Part shown: positions 9,801-19,993 of the stretch, piece by piece
Layout: each line of letters opens with the position of its first letter
How positions within the stretch are numbered: position 1 is the first letter of the stretch
From: Ignavibacteriota bacterium
GTDB lineage: Bacteria > Bacteroidota > Ignavibacteria > Ignavibacteriales > Ignavibacteriaceae
DNA length: 64,000 bases
Direction: 5' to 3'
NCBI GenBank assembly: GCA_013285425.1
Contig: CP053447.1
Coordinates: 3,540,001 to 3,604,000 of the forward strand
Notes under the pieces: generated by a model
The model's database searches: none
What the model saw: only the letters and a program-made list of their open reading frames with translations
Told to the model about the DNA's origin: nothing
Position numbers and translations under genes: made by a program

Positions 9801-10216
9801 TGAAAATAGCGAAAGAATTTCGTTGGGAAATGGGACACAGACTTCCCGAGCATTTTGGACTGTGTAAGAATATTCACGGACATTCATACAAAATGATTGT
9901 TGAGTTTGAAGGTGAATTAGATAAAAACCAAATGGTGATCGATTTTTATGATGTTGAAAAAACTATTAACCCGGTAATTGAAAAACTTGACCATTCATTT
10001 ATGGTTAATGTTAATGATAAACCGGTGATAGAGTTTTTGGAAAAAATTAATTCTAAAAAAGTTGTTGTAAACTTTTTAGCAACAGTTGAGAACATCTGCA
10101 CTTATCTTTTATCTGAAATTAAAAAAACATCTTTACCTCCTAATATTTCGTCAGTCAGAGTTCGGGTTTATGAAACCCAATTTGATTATGCTGAAGAGAT
10201 ACTGAGACTTAATTGA
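9800..10216 (+). CDS. queD: 6-carboxy-5,6,7,8-tetrahydropterin synthase
   Basis: A 138-residue member of the PTPS/QueD family. Zinc ligands His13, His26 and His28 are visible (EMGHRLPEH and NIHGHSY), as is catalytic Cys22 (GLCKN). The downstream KLDHSFM motif provides the conserved Asp-His pair. It makes the QueE substrate from dihydroneopterin triphosphate. It starts on the queE stop and its own TGA overlaps the TTG start of truA (TTGA), so the three genes form one operon for tRNA modification. Confidence 0.95.
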   Translation: MKIAKEFRWEMGHRLPEHFGLCKNIHGHSYKMIVEFEGELDKNQMVIDFYDVEKTINPVIEKLDHSFMVNVNDKPVIEFLEKINSKKVVVNFLATVENICTYLLSEIKKTSLPPNISSVRVRVYETQFDYAEEILRLN

Positions 10217-11100
10217 AAACAAAAAAGTCCTATTCAAAACACAGATTTGATAAAAGACAATCTGATAAATCAAATCAAAGAGAAAATGCTTTTAAAAAAA
10301 CAAAAGGCGTTTACAATAACTTTATCCGGTTCAAACTTTTGATAGAATATGAAGGCACGCGTTATTCGGGCTGGCAGAAACAGGAAAACGCAAAAACTAT
10401 TCAGGGTACGATTATTAAGGCAGCTAAGGAAGTCTTTGGTGATGACTTTATCGATTTACAGGGTTCGGGAAGAACAGATAGTGGAGTTCATGCAATTTGT
10501 CAGGCTGCACATCTGGATGCTAAAACAATGTTAGCTCCTGAAATAATAAGGATGAAGTTAAACGATCTTTTGCCTCACGATATTAACATTCTGGAAGTTG
10601 AAAAGACAAATAAGAGTTTTCACGCAAGGCATGATGCAAAATCAAGAAGTTATGTTTATCAGATTTCAAAACGAAGAACAGCATTTAATAAAAATTTAGT
10701 CTGGTGGATAAAGGACAAACTTGATTTTAATAAAATGGAATCAGTGTCAAAACTATTTGTTGGCATGAATAATTTTTCTTCTTTTTCGGATGATGAGCCT
10801 GAAGAAAAATCCACTAAAGTCCTGATTGAGGATATTCAAATCAAAGAAGAAGGAGAATTGATTTTGGTAAGAATTGCCGGCTCTCATTTTATCTGGAAGA
10901 TGGTTCGAAGAATTGTCGGAGTTTTAGTTGAAGTCGGAAGAGGAAATAAATCTGAAAAAGATATTTTGTACTACTTGAGCAACAAATCAAATGAACCAGC
11001 TAAATTTACTGCGCCGCCATCCGGCTTGTTTTTGGAAATGATCAATTATTCGGATGACCCAATCAAAAAGGAATTAGCTGCATTTATCAGAATATCTTAG
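10213..11100 (+). CDS. truA: tRNA pseudouridine(38-40) synthase
   Basis: TruA isomerises uridines 38-40 in the tRNA anticodon arm. The catalytic aspartate lies in GSGRTDSGVHA (Asp89), preceded by LLIEYEGTRYSGWQ. The C-terminal part has SHFIWKMVRRIVGVLVEVGRG, a conserved TruA segment. The start is a TTG overlapping the queD stop. A lysine/arginine-rich extension of about 37 residues precedes the fold, making the protein (295 aa) longer than the usual 245-270; the extension may aid tRNA binding. It ends in TAG. Confidence 0.94.
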   Translation: MKTKKSYSKHRFDKRQSDKSNQRENAFKKTKGVYNNFIRFKLLIEYEGTRYSGWQKQENAKTIQGTIIKAAKEVFGDDFIDLQGSGRTDSGVHAICQAAHLDAKTMLAPEIIRMKLNDLLPHDINILEVEKTNKSFHARHDAKSRSYVYQISKRRTAFNKNLVWWIKDKLDFNKMESVSKLFVGMNNFSSFSDDEPEEKSTKVLIEDIQIKEEGELILVRIAGSHFIWKMVRRIVGVLVEVGRGNKSEKDILYYLSNKSNEPAKFTAPPSGLFLEMINYSDDPIKKELAAFIRIS

Positions 11101-11138
11101 CGAGAAACAAAAAACATATTTCACGCAAAGCCGCAAAG

Positions 11139-13151
11139 TTATCCAACAAGTTTTTTTAATTTCTGAATTTCATCACGAAGGTTAGCAGCTTTTTCAAACT
11201 CAAGATCTTTAGCTGCCTTGTGCATTTCATCGGTAAGCTGCTCAATCAAATCTTCTTTTTGTTCCTTGTTCATATATTTCAGAACAGGCTCAGCAACTTT
11301 TGAAAATCCGTAACTCTCTTTTACTTCTTTCTTTCTTATATCTGCAATCGAAGTTGAATTGAGAATATCATCAAGTGATTTAAAAATTGTCGCAGGAACA
11401 ATACCATTTTTCTCGTTGTATTTCTGCTGCATTTTTCTTCTTCGTTTGGTTTCACCAATAGTTTTATTCATTGAGTCAGTTATTTTATCGGCATACATAA
11501 TCACTTTTCCATTAGCATTTCGTGCAGTTCTGCCGGCAGTCTGCATCAATGATCGTTCACTTCTTAAAAATCCTTCTTTATCAGCATCTATAATTGCAAC
11601 CAAGGAAACTTCAGGCAGATCCAATCCTTCCCTTAAAAGATTTACTCCAACAAGCACATCAAATTCACCCAGTCTTAAGTCTCTTAAAATCTCAACTCGT
11701 TCCAATGAATCAATATCACTATGTATATAGCGAACCTGAATTCCGATTTTATCAAGATAGTCAGAAAGGTCTTCAGCCATTTTTTTTGTAAGAGTGGTAA
11801 TAAGAGTTCTTTCTTTAACTTCAACCCGCTTTCTAATCTCTGCAATCAGATCATCTATTTGTCCCTTTATCGGTCGTACTTCAATTTCAGGATCAAGCAG
11901 ACCGGTTGGACGAATAATTTGTTCCACCACAACTCCGCCGCTTTTTTCAAGTTCGTAATCTGCCGGAGTAGCACTGACAAAAATAACCTGATTAAGCATT
12001 TCAGAAAACTCAGTAAACGTCATTGGGCGGTTATCGAGTGCAGAAGGCAAACGGAAACCGTAGTCAACCAAAGTTTGTTTACGATTTCTGTCACCATTAT
12101 ACATTGCACGGATTTGAGGGATGGTTACATGTGATTCATCTATAATTAAAAGATAATCATCCGGGAAATAGTCAAACAAATTAGATGGACGTGAACCCGG
12201 GGCACGTAAATCCATGTGGCGTGAATAGTTTTCGATACCAGAACAATAGCCGATCTCTTTCATCATTTCTATATCAAATTTTGTGCGTTGTTCAAGTCTC
12301 TGAGCTTCTAAATATTTTTCTTCCTTGCGGAGAACATTCAATCTTTCAGCAAGTTCTTTTTCAATATTATAAATTGCTTTTTGCATTTTATTACGATCGG
12401 TAACAAAGTACTTGGCAGGATAAACCGGAACAGAATCCACCTCACGGATTACTTTGCCGGTAACAATATCTATTATTGAAATTTTTTCAACATCGCTATC
12501 CCAAAACTCAACACGGATTGCTTCTTCATCCTGATAAGCAGGAATTATTTCAACCACATCGCCGCGCGCACGAAAAGTTCCACGGTTAAATTCAGCATCG
12601 TTTCTTACATAATAAATATCAATCAGTTCGCGGAGTAATTTTTTCTTATCAATCTTTTCTCCTCTCTTAATAAAAATAATCTGTTTTGCATATTCATCAG
12701 GTGCACCGATTCCGTATATACAACTGACACTTGCAACAACAATTACATCTCTTCTGCCTTCAATCAGTGATGTTGTAGCTTTTAATCTAAGCCGGTCAAT
12801 TTCTTCATTAACTGAAAAATCTTTTTCAATATAAATATCACGCGAAACAACATAAGCTTCCGGCTGATAGTAGTCGTAATAGCTTATAAAAAACTCAACT
12901 GCATTGTTAGGAAAGAAAGCCTTAAACTCTGAATAGAGCTGTGCGGCTAATGTTTTATTATGCGAAATAATTAAAGTTGGCTTTTGTGTTTGTGCAATAA
13001 CATTGGAAATTGTAAAAGTTTTTCCGCTGCCAGTTACACCAAGCAAAGTCTGAAACTTATCTCCTCGTTCAATTCCCTCTACAAGTTGATTTATTGCTTC
13101 AGGCTGATCACCGGATGGCTGGTAATTAGATACAAGATCAAAACTTTTCAT
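11139..13151 (-). CDS. uvrB: Excinuclease ABC subunit B
   Basis: UvrB (670 aa, normal length) is the damage-verifying helicase of nucleotide excision repair. Visible features in order: Walker A GVTGSGKT with Lys44; the beta-hairpin [11 protein letters not shown] near 92; the DESH Walker B near 335; helicase motif VSATPADYE near 390; [13 protein letters not shown] near 510 and QTAGRTARN near 545; and a C-terminal UVR motif ([21 protein letters not shown]) that binds UvrC. It is the downstream gene of a two-gene unit with the small anchored protein at 13154. Confidence 0.97.
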   Translation of the reverse strand: MKSFDLVSNYQPSGDQPEAINQLVEGIERGDKFQTLLGVTGSGKTFTISNVIAQTQKPTLIISHNKTLAAQLYSEFKAFFPNNAVEFFISYYDYYQPEAYVVSRDIYIEKDFSVNEEIDRLRLKATTSLIEGRRDVIVVASVSCIYGIGAPDEYAKQIIFIKRGEKIDKKKLLRELIDIYYVRNDAEFNRGTFRARGDVVEIIPAYQDEEAIRVEFWDSDVEKISIIDIVTGKVIREVDSVPVYPAKYFVTDRNKMQKAIYNIEKELAERLNVLRKEEKYLEAQRLEQRTKFDIEMMKEIGYCSGIENYSRHMDLRAPGSRPSNLFDYFPDDYLLIIDESHVTIPQIRAMYNGDRNRKQTLVDYGFRLPSALDNRPMTFTEFSEMLNQVIFVSATPADYELEKSGGVVVEQIIRPTGLLDPEIEVRPIKGQIDDLIAEIRKRVEVKERTLITTLTKKMAEDLSDYLDKIGIQVRYIHSDIDSLERVEILRDLRLGEFDVLVGVNLLREGLDLPEVSLVAIIDADKEGFLRSERSLMQTAGRTARNANGKVIMYADKITDSMNKTIGETKRRRKMQQKYNEKNGIVPATIFKSLDDILNSTSIADIRKKEVKESYGFSKVAEPVLKYMNKEQKEDLIEQLTDEMHKAAKDLEFEKAANLRDEIQKLKKLVG

Positions 13152-13153
13152 TG

Positions 13154-13492
13154 TTAATTTAAATTGACCTCATGGGCATGAAACGAATTACCGCTTAAAT
13201 GCCCTTTTAAGACAATGATCTCTGCATTGTCGATACCCTCTGGTAAAGCAGTCTCACCATTTACCATTTTTATATTTCCATTTTTATCTGAAGCATAAAA
13301 AACAAAACCATCACCTTGTCTGCTAATGCCGCGATCAATAACTAATTGAACACGTATTTCTTTAACTGCTGTATTATTTGGATCAAAGTCATCAAATGAA
13401 CCGAGTCCGCTTTTAGCAAAGTAAAATTTATAAATTATAAAAATGACTAATAGTACCAACAGCGGCAAAATTAATTTTTGTATTGTCTTCAT
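13154..13492 (-). CDS. Small membrane-anchored protein, possibly OB-fold (CcmE-like)
   Basis: 112 residues. One N-terminal transmembrane or signal-anchor helix ([18 protein letters not shown]), then about 80 residues predicted to be beta-rich. The C-terminal part ([21 protein letters not shown]) resembles the strand pattern of the CcmE OB-fold, where a histidine near 'HAHEV' could be noteworthy, but the CcmE heme-binding context is not clear. It ends 2 bases before uvrB and is probably cotranscribed with it. Function unknown; the CcmE link is only a suggestion. Confidence 0.55.
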   Translation of the reverse strand: MKTIQKLILPLLVLLVIFIIYKFYFAKSGLGSFDDFDPNNTAVKEIRVQLVIDRGISRQGDGFVFYASDKNGNIKMVNGETALPEGIDNAEIIVLKGHLSGNSFHAHEVNLN

Positions 13493-13661
13493 TTCTCTTC
13501 TTTGTTGTGATTAAATCGTGGGCAAAGTTAATGAAATTTAATTTTAGTATTCAATTCAAAAAATACTCTGCTGAACAGAATATTTATATACTTTGTTGAA
13601 TTATAAAAATCCAGCGTCAGGCAAAGAATTGGCAAGCTACCGGTACACTGATCAGCATTAA

Positions 13662-14212
13662 TTATTTTTTTGCGCTTAGCTTAAAGTAAACCTCTTCGGG
13701 TGAAAAGATTCCGGCAAAAAATCTTTCATACATAACCGGCTCAATGTTAACAATAAAATCCATCCATTTAAGCACAGAAAAATGAGATGTAATAAATTTC
13801 TTTTCCAAAACTTCAAACTGTGCACCGGTTTCATAATTTGTACGATGATTCAGTTTCCACTTTTCATAAAATTTCAATTTTCTATTTCCAATATATTCGT
13901 AATTATCAAAAGTCCGGATTGAAAACGGAATTTTATGATCAGGATCGCCAAAGTATTTTGTGTTCAAAAAAAGGGTGCATAAACAATCATAATCCCGTTT
14001 GGTTTTAATATTCTGTACAGTTCAGTTATAGTTCTGTTAAAGTTTTCAATATGTTCAAGAACATGCGAAGCATAAATTTCATCAAAATGATTATCGGGAA
14101 AAGGATATGGAAATTTATTTATATCATGAATCTGATTACCGCCGTAATCAACAATATCAAGATTAATATATCCTTGTTTTAGATCCCTGCCGCAGCCTAA
14201 GTTCAGTTTCAT
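13662..14212 (-). pseudogene. SAM-dependent methyltransferase split by a poly-T frameshift
   Basis: The first fragment (14212 to 13964) encodes KLNLGCGRDLKQGYINLDIV, a motif I SAM-binding loop, then YASHVLEHIENFNRTITELYRILKPNG, typical of methyltransferase type 11, ending MIVYAPFF-stop. The second fragment (reading to 13662) continues as NTKYFGDPDHKIPFSIRTFDNYEYI, the usual post-motif region 'FGDPxHKxxF'. The switch lies in a run of seven T on the minus strand (plus-strand A at 13966-13972). One additional T restores a single frame reading APFFLNTKYFGDP. Either a true frameshift, a slippage-controlled gene, or a sequencing indel. Confidence 0.78.
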
Positions 14213-14272
14213 TGTAATTAGATTTTTTCTTGGGCAATTTAATGAAATGACAGGAAATTATTTTATTTAAAA

Positions 14273-14298
14273 TAAAAAAAGCGGCACTAATGCCGCTT
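14273..14298 (-). terminator. Intrinsic terminator of the secreted-protein gene at 14316
   Basis: Minus-strand stem AAGCGGCA / TGCCGCTT with a 4-base loop (14279-14298), followed by a run of seven T on that strand. It sits 18 bases after the stop codon. Confidence 0.9.
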
Positions 14299-14315
14299 AA
14301 CTATTAAAAATAAAT

Positions 14316-14735
14316 TTATCTGCTTATGATTTCGATTAAAGCACTTGCTACTGTTTTATCATTATCATCAAGCAAAAATACTCTGTAGAACCCTGGTTCT
14401 TCAAACTTCATATCGCTTTCAGAATTTTTAGCAAAGTAGATATATTTCATATCTGGTTCAACGGAGTAGCTGAAATTTTTGTAGTACTCAAATTTTCCGG
14501 ATCTGAAATTATATTTATCAAACTGTATTGAAACATCTTCCAGATTAAGAGCATAATCACATTTTACCATTACGGTTAAATAGCCGGTAGTAAATCTATC
14601 ACTTACTCCGACCTCGCCGTTTTTACCATATTTTTCACAGAAATAAAGTACTGGTTCATTCTGTGCAAAAAGATTTTGATTTAGTCCTAATGTTAAACCA
14701 AATAGAACAAAGAAAAGAAAAAAAGATTTTTTCAT
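14316..14735 (-). CDS. Secreted protein of unknown function
   Basis: 139 residues with a signal peptide (MKKSFFLFFVLFGLTLGLNQNLFAQ) and a compact beta-sandwich-like mature part (GYLTVMVKCDYALN, SIQFDKYNF, GFYRVFLLDDNDKTVASALIEI) resembling an immunoglobulin-like domain. A clear ribosome-binding site (AAGGAG) lies upstream and a strong terminator downstream, so it is a single-gene unit. No family recognised. Confidence 0.7.
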   Translation of the reverse strand: MKKSFFLFFVLFGLTLGLNQNLFAQNEPVLYFCEKYGKNGEVGVSDRFTTGYLTVMVKCDYALNLEDVSIQFDKYNFRSGKFEYYKNFSYSVEPDMKYIYFAKNSESDMKFEEPGFYRVFLLDDNDKTVASALIEIISR

Positions 14736-14978
14736 ATATGACTCCTTTTTATTGTGAAGAATTATTATACAAAAATTTATGCCAGTTAATTTTGTTAAAA
14801 TCTTTATTGTTTTAACATTTTAATTGTAAAATATTCTCAATCAACAATATTTTGAGAAGAAATTTACACTGTGTATAAAAATGAAATAACAATATATATT
14901 TATCAATCAGTCAAATGTAGTATTTTAACTTCTGCAAAGACAAATATTAATTTTATTCAAAATGTCCAGGGAGTTTTA

Positions 14979-15647
14979 GTGAAAGGAAATAATCTTAAAG
15001 ACAAATCAAAGCAAAGCATAGCACATTTTTGTTTTGATATGGATGGAACTCTGATTGATTCAAGCAGAACAATTTTTAACTCGACTGTTCTTACATTAGA
15101 TAAACTTGGTATTAAAAATCAACTCGATGAAAAAGAGTTTTCTTTGAAGATAGGGCAGCATTTTAAGGATATATTTGACACATTTAATATTATTGTGCCC
15201 GATCTTGAAGAATTCATAAACTTGTATAAAAAAATTTATTTTCAGCAACTAAAGCACTCAACTCTATATCCTGATGTAAAAGAAGTTCTGAAGCATCTGA
15301 AAAGTAAAAACAAGTTAGTTTCACTTTTGACTACTAAAGCTCAGGATCAGACAGAAATAATACTGGATTATTTTAATCTTACCGGGTATTTTGATTTTGT
15401 TATGGGGCGAAGGGACGGCATTCCTTATAAACCATCACCGGAGCCTTTAATAATTATCTGCACGCAGCTTAATACAGATGTTGGAAAAACAATTATGATC
15501 GGAGATACTGAGCTTGATATTAGATGCGGGAAGAGCGCCGGTAGTTTTACTTGCGGCGTTGAATACGGATACAGGTCTAAAGAGTTATTAGAAGATGAGC
15601 ATCCGGATTTTATTATCAATTCAATTAAAGATATAATTGAGCTATAG
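14979..15647 (+). CDS. HAD-family phosphatase (phosphoglycolate phosphatase-like)
   Basis: HAD motifs are clear: motif I FDMDGTLIDSS (two catalytic Asp), motif II LLTTKA, the conserved lysine in YKPSPEP, and motif IV IMIGDTELDI. A helical cap between motifs I and II marks subclass IA, which includes phosphoglycolate phosphatase and pyrophosphatases. The frame is open back to 14871, but GTG 14979 has an AGGGAG site 8 bases upstream and fits the family length (about 220 aa). Exact substrate unknown. The next gene is 300 bases away. Confidence 0.85.
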   Translation: MKGNNLKDKSKQSIAHFCFDMDGTLIDSSRTIFNSTVLTLDKLGIKNQLDEKEFSLKIGQHFKDIFDTFNIIVPDLEEFINLYKKIYFQQLKHSTLYPDVKEVLKHLKSKNKLVSLLTTKAQDQTEIILDYFNLTGYFDFVMGRRDGIPYKPSPEPLIIICTQLNTDVGKTIMIGDTELDIRCGKSAGSFTCGVEYGYRSKELLEDEHPDFIINSIKDIIEL

Positions 15648-15946
15648 TAATTCTGTTTGTCGATTTTGTTTTTGTTATTCACTCCTGTATCAATCCTATC
15701 TTTGCTGAATAAACGGACATTATACTCCTGTTTCATTTCTTGAAAAAGAGAAACCTATTGTTGAACTTGGTATTACTAAACAAATGTGAAATAATATTAA
15801 GACACAAATGCACAATTCTAATTGGATAATTCAGTTTACCGTATGGAACATTTTTTGAAACCAAGGCTGGATACAAGTATTTGAATCAGGACTCAGCATC
15901 ATAGTCAACGGTCCCTTTATTCTTAAAAATATTTAATTAATTAGTT
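15648..15946. other. Intergenic region upstream of hydF
   Basis: About 300 AT-rich bases without a credible ORF. No clear promoter or hairpin was recognised, though the hydF promoter presumably lies here. Confidence 0.4.
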
Positions 15947-17158
15947 ATGATTTTTGATTCCGGGCGCCCTCATATAGCCATCGTCGGCAGAAGAAATGTT
16001 GGAAAATCATTATTGATAAATTCACTGCTAAAGCAAAATGTTTCCAGAGTATCTGAAGTAGCCGGAACCACAATTGACCCGCTTAAAACAAAGTTTGAAC
16101 TTTTGCCTTATGGTCCTGTTATGATTGTTGATACTGCTGGTATTGATGATGAAGGTGAACTTGGCAGGCAGAGAATAACAGAAACAATAAAAATACTTTC
16201 TGCTTCGGACTTTGCATTAGTTGTACTTGATGCCCGCGAAACACTGCACAGCAAGGAACTTGAGTTGTTCAGTTATCTTGACAGGATTCAGATAAATTAC
16301 ATAGTAGTAGTAAACAAAATTGAATTTGGTGTAAATCCGGTTTTACTAAAAGAATTAAAGGAACTTAGACTGACTCATTTTGAAGTATCCTGCAAAGAAA
16401 AAGCCGGACTTGATGAACTTAAAAGAAGAATGATAAGAATGCTGCCGCTTGATAGCGAGAAGCCGCTTATAAATGATATTATTTCTGCACGTGATGTTGT
16501 AGTGCTTACAGTACCAAATGATAATTCTTTACCAAAGAATAAACTTGCCTTTTCGCAAGTCCATATTATCAGAGAAGCTCTTGATGATCATGCCGTAGTG
16601 GTTATCTGCAGAGAAAAGGAACTGCTTAAAACTATTAATAATCTTAAATCTTATCCTGATCTTGTAATTGCAGACAGCTCATTTTTCAAAAAGATTATTC
16701 AGGATATACCAGATAAGATAAGCTTTACAACATTTTCGATTATTCTTTCCAGGCACAAAGGCGATCTTCCTCTGTTCATTAGGGGACTGAAAAAAATTAA
16801 TGACCTTAAAAACGGTGACAGAATATTAATTGCCGAAGCTTGTACTCATCACATTATTGATGATGCTCAGGATTCAATAAAAATTCCTAAATGGTTAAAA
16901 GCTTATACCAAAAAGGAATTAAATATAGATATTGTACAAAGTTATAATTTACCGGATAACTTATCAGAGTACAAACTTATTGTACATTGCGGCGGTTGTT
17001 TATTAACTCATCGGTCAATGCAGACAAGAATTAATCAGGCAAGATTGATGGATGTTTCTGTAGTCAACTATGGAATGATAAATTCTTTTATAGATGGTGC
17101 TATTCCCCGCGGTCTTATACCTTTTCCTGAAGCTGCTGCTGAGTGGGAAAAGACTTAA
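15947..17158 (+). CDS. hydF: [FeFe]-hydrogenase H-cluster maturation GTPase HydF
   Basis: HydF is the scaffold GTPase that carries the 2Fe precursor and delivers it to HydA. The N-terminal GTPase domain has G1 GRRNVGKS (14-21), a switch region with AGTTIDP, G3 DTAG near 62 and G4 VVNKIEFG. The C-terminal domain carries the diagnostic cluster-binding residues: Cys299-x-His301, then 45 residues, then His347-Cys348-x2-Cys351 (CTHH and HCGGC). 403 aa is typical. It precedes the structural genes hydC-hydB-hydA. The radical SAM maturases HydE and HydG are not in the window. Confidence 0.95.
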   Translation: MIFDSGRPHIAIVGRRNVGKSLLINSLLKQNVSRVSEVAGTTIDPLKTKFELLPYGPVMIVDTAGIDDEGELGRQRITETIKILSASDFALVVLDARETLHSKELELFSYLDRIQINYIVVVNKIEFGVNPVLLKELKELRLTHFEVSCKEKAGLDELKRRMIRMLPLDSEKPLINDIISARDVVVLTVPNDNSLPKNKLAFSQVHIIREALDDHAVVVICREKELLKTINNLKSYPDLVIADSSFFKKIIQDIPDKISFTTFSIILSRHKGDLPLFIRGLKKINDLKNGDRILIAEACTHHIIDDAQDSIKIPKWLKAYTKKELNIDIVQSYNLPDNLSEYKLIVHCGGCLLTHRSMQTRINQARLMDVSVVNYGMINSFIDGAIPRGLIPFPEAAAEWEKT

Positions 17159-17428
17159 TGAAAGTATTTATTGCTGCAAGGTCATACCTGTATCCTTCTT
17201 TATATTAAACTTAACCAACCTGAATATTATCCTTAAAAAACAGTATTGTAATCAGGGTTTAACTCTATTCCATTTTTCAATAAGTATCTTCTCAAAAGCA
17301 AGAAAAGATAATTGCTAATTGTTATTAATTGATTTGAAATTTTTACTTAAAAACATCTTTTAACCTAAAAAATCTGGCATTTACTATGCACAATTACAAT
17401 GACTAAACGAAACACTCAAAGGAAAAAA

Positions 17429-17908
17429 ATGCATAGTAAAATATTTGAATCTTATCAATCGAATGACAGAAGCTCTTTAATACCTCTTCTTCAGGACGTT
17501 CAGAACATTTATGGTTATTTACCAGAAAATGCTTTAAGAGATATTTCTGATTTTGTAAAAGTGCCGTTAAGCCGTGTTTACGGTGTTGCAACTTTTTATA
17601 ATCAGTTCAGATTAACTCCTCTTGGCAAAAACATTATTCGTGTCTGCCGAGGAACAGCTTGTCACGTTAAAAATTCTGCTAATATACTTTTTGCTTTGGA
17701 AACGGAGCTTGGTATAACTGCAGGACAAACAACCCGCGACAAAAACTTTACTTTGGAAGTTGTTAACTGTATCGGAGCTTGTTCAATAGCACCGGTTATA
17801 TTAGTTAATGATGACTATCACGGAAGGATTACCGTAAAAGATATTCCGAAAATTTTAAAGAAATACCAGACAGTAAATAAAACTGAGACTGCTGAGGCAA
17901 CAAAATGA
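17429..17908 (+). CDS. hydC: NAD-linked [FeFe] hydrogenase gamma subunit (NuoE-like)
   Basis: Thioredoxin-like [2Fe-2S] subunit of trimeric HydABC hydrogenases, homologous to NuoE. The four cluster ligands are visible as Cys73 and Cys78 (CRGTACHV) and Cys114 and Cys118 (CIGACSIAP). The helical N-terminal domain has LLQDVQNIYGYLPENAL and the VPLSRVYGVATFYNQF segment. The frame begins at ATG 17399, but ATG 17429 has an AAAGG site at the right spacing (17418-17422) and gives the usual length of about 159 aa, so it is preferred. The last codons overlap hydB in ATGA. Confidence 0.93.
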   Translation: MHSKIFESYQSNDRSSLIPLLQDVQNIYGYLPENALRDISDFVKVPLSRVYGVATFYNQFRLTPLGKNIIRVCRGTACHVKNSANILFALETELGITAGQTTRDKNFTLEVVNCIGACSIAPVILVNDDYHGRITVKDIPKILKKYQTVNKTETAEATK

Positions 17909-19887
17909 AAGATTTTAATCAACTCTGCTGCGAAAAGTGCTGGCATACAACTGAAAAACCATGCGAACATTTTATTCAGTGCTGTACTGAAGGACCGCTG
18001 TGCCATCACGATGAAAAATGTAAACAGGAAATAAGCTCATTGCGTAAAAGATTAAAATATGAAGAGCACGATAAGCCAATTATAATGATTGGAATGGGAA
18101 CCTGCGGACTTGCATCGGGTGCTGCAAAAGTAAAAGAAGCAATTGAAGCTGAACTGAAGAAGTTAAACCTCGAAGCGGTAATTGAAGGAACGGGCTGTAT
18201 TGGATATTGTGCTGTTGAACCAATTGTTGATATTAAACTTCCGGGTAAAGATAGAATCTCTTATCAGGAAATTACTGTTAAAGATGTTCCAAGATTTATT
18301 AAAACCACTCTTGTAGATAATGAAATCTATAAAGAAAAACTTCTTGGCAGTCATGGAAAATCAAATGGCGTTGTAAACTTAAAGCAGGTTCCATTCTTTG
18401 AGCATCAGCATAAAATTGTGCTTGCAAATTGCGGTGTTGTTAATCCGGATTCAATTGATGCTTATCTGGCAAATGGCGGGTTCAAAGCTTTTGATAAAGT
18501 TTTAAGATTGATGAAACAGGAAGATGTGATAAAAGAAGTTCTGGATTCAGGATTAAGAGGAAGAGGCGGAGGCGGTTTTCCAACAGGAAAGAAATGGGAA
18601 CTTGCTCTCAAACAAAAATCGGATCAAAAATATTTAATTTGTAATGCCGATGAAGGTGATCCCGGTGCGTTTATGGACAGATCACTTCTCGAAAGCGATC
18701 CTTTCAGAGTGCTTGAAGGGATGGCAATTGCTGCTTATACGATAGGTGCAAGTGTAGCATATATTTATTGCCGTGCTGAGTATCCGCTTGCAATTGAGAG
18801 ACTTAAAAATTCAATTGCCAAATGCGAAGAGTATGGAATATTAGGAGATAATATTCTTAACACTGGTTACTCACTCCACATAAAAATTAAAAAAGGTGCT
18901 GGTGCTTTTGTCTGCGGCGAAGAAACTGCACTTATTGGTTCAATTGAAGGTAAACGCGGAATGCCGAAACCACGTCCGCCATATCCAAGTAATGCTGGTT
19001 TATTTGGCAAACCTACTGTTATAAATAATGTTGAAACTTACGCGAATGTACCGCCCGTAATTATGATGGGTGCACAAAAGTTTGCATCAATCGGAACGGT
19101 AAAATCAAAAGGAACAAAAGTTTTTGCGTTAAGCGGTAATGTTAAAAACACCGGATTAGTTGAAGTTCCAATGGGAACAACATTAAGAGATATTGTTTTC
19201 AAGATCGGCGGCGGAATTCCTGACAAAAAAGAATTTAAAGCAGTTCAGATCGGCGGTCCATCCGGCGGATGTTTACCTGATAGTGTAATTGATACACCGG
19301 TTGATTATGATTCGCTTAGAGAGGTTGGTGCAATGATGGGCTCAGGCGGATTTGTTGTGATGGATGAAGAAACCTGTATAGTTGATGTTGCAAAATATTT
19401 CTTAACATTTATCCAGGAAGAAAGCTGCGGTAAATGTGTTCCCTGCCGTGAAGGTACTAAACGAATGCTTGAAATTATTGAACGAATACCAAAACGGTAC
19501 GGAACTGATGGAAACAAACTTGATCAACTGCAAAGATTTAAAGGAATGATTCACTTGCAAAGATTAGCTGATGTTATTAAAGATACATCACTTTGCGGAT
19601 TAGGACAGTCAGCACCAAATCCTGTTTTATCCGGATTAAGATATTTCCGCCACGAATATGAAGAACACTTATATGATAGAAAATGCTCGGCTGGAGTTTG
19701 TAAGGAATTATTAACATTTACAATTGATAATGAACTTTGCACCGGCTGCGGAATATGTGTTAAAAAATGTGCGGCTGAGGCAATCGTCGGTGAAAAAGGT
19801 CAGGCTCATTATATACTGGATAACAAATGTATTAAATGCGGCATGTGTTATGAAGTCTGCCGCTTCAAAGCGATAAATATTAACTAA
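17905..19887 (+). CDS. hydB: NAD-linked [FeFe] hydrogenase beta subunit (NuoF-like flavoprotein)
   Basis: The 660-residue subunit oxidises or reduces NAD(H) through FMN. Domains in order: a Cys/His-rich N-terminal extension (about 1-40, eight Cys); a thioredoxin-like [2Fe-2S] domain (GTCGLASGA and GTGCIGYCAVEP); the NuoF core with GRGGGGFPTGKKW for NADH/FMN and CNADEGDPGAFMDRS; the N3-type [4Fe-4S] site ESCGKCVPCREG with a later Cys (SLCGLGQ); and a C-terminal 2[4Fe-4S] ferredoxin (CTGCGICVKKC and CIKCGMCYEVC). This is the HydB architecture of electron-bifurcating hydrogenases. Translationally coupled to hydC. The N-terminal extension is discussed as a finding. Confidence 0.95.
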   Translation: MKDFNQLCCEKCWHTTEKPCEHFIQCCTEGPLCHHDEKCKQEISSLRKRLKYEEHDKPIIMIGMGTCGLASGAAKVKEAIEAELKKLNLEAVIEGTGCIGYCAVEPIVDIKLPGKDRISYQEITVKDVPRFIKTTLVDNEIYKEKLLGSHGKSNGVVNLKQVPFFEHQHKIVLANCGVVNPDSIDAYLANGGFKAFDKVLRLMKQEDVIKEVLDSGLRGRGGGGFPTGKKWELALKQKSDQKYLICNADEGDPGAFMDRSLLESDPFRVLEGMAIAAYTIGASVAYIYCRAEYPLAIERLKNSIAKCEEYGILGDNILNTGYSLHIKIKKGAGAFVCGEETALIGSIEGKRGMPKPRPPYPSNAGLFGKPTVINNVETYANVPPVIMMGAQKFASIGTVKSKGTKVFALSGNVKNTGLVEVPMGTTLRDIVFKIGGGIPDKKEFKAVQIGGPSGGCLPDSVIDTPVDYDSLREVGAMMGSGGFVVMDEETCIVDVAKYFLTFIQEESCGKCVPCREGTKRMLEIIERIPKRYGTDGNKLDQLQRFKGMIHLQRLADVIKDTSLCGLGQSAPNPVLSGLRYFRHEYEEHLYDRKCSAGVCKELLTFTIDNELCTGCGICVKKCAAEAIVGEKGQAHYILDNKCIKCGMCYEVCRFKAININ

Positions 19888-19993
19888 AGTTAAAATCTTT
19901 TGTCAGGCTAAACATGTCGAAGTCTGAAGATTATAGTCGCCCTTCTATAGACTTAGGGTGATAGAAAATTAAAAAGGAATTTCGGAGTTATAA

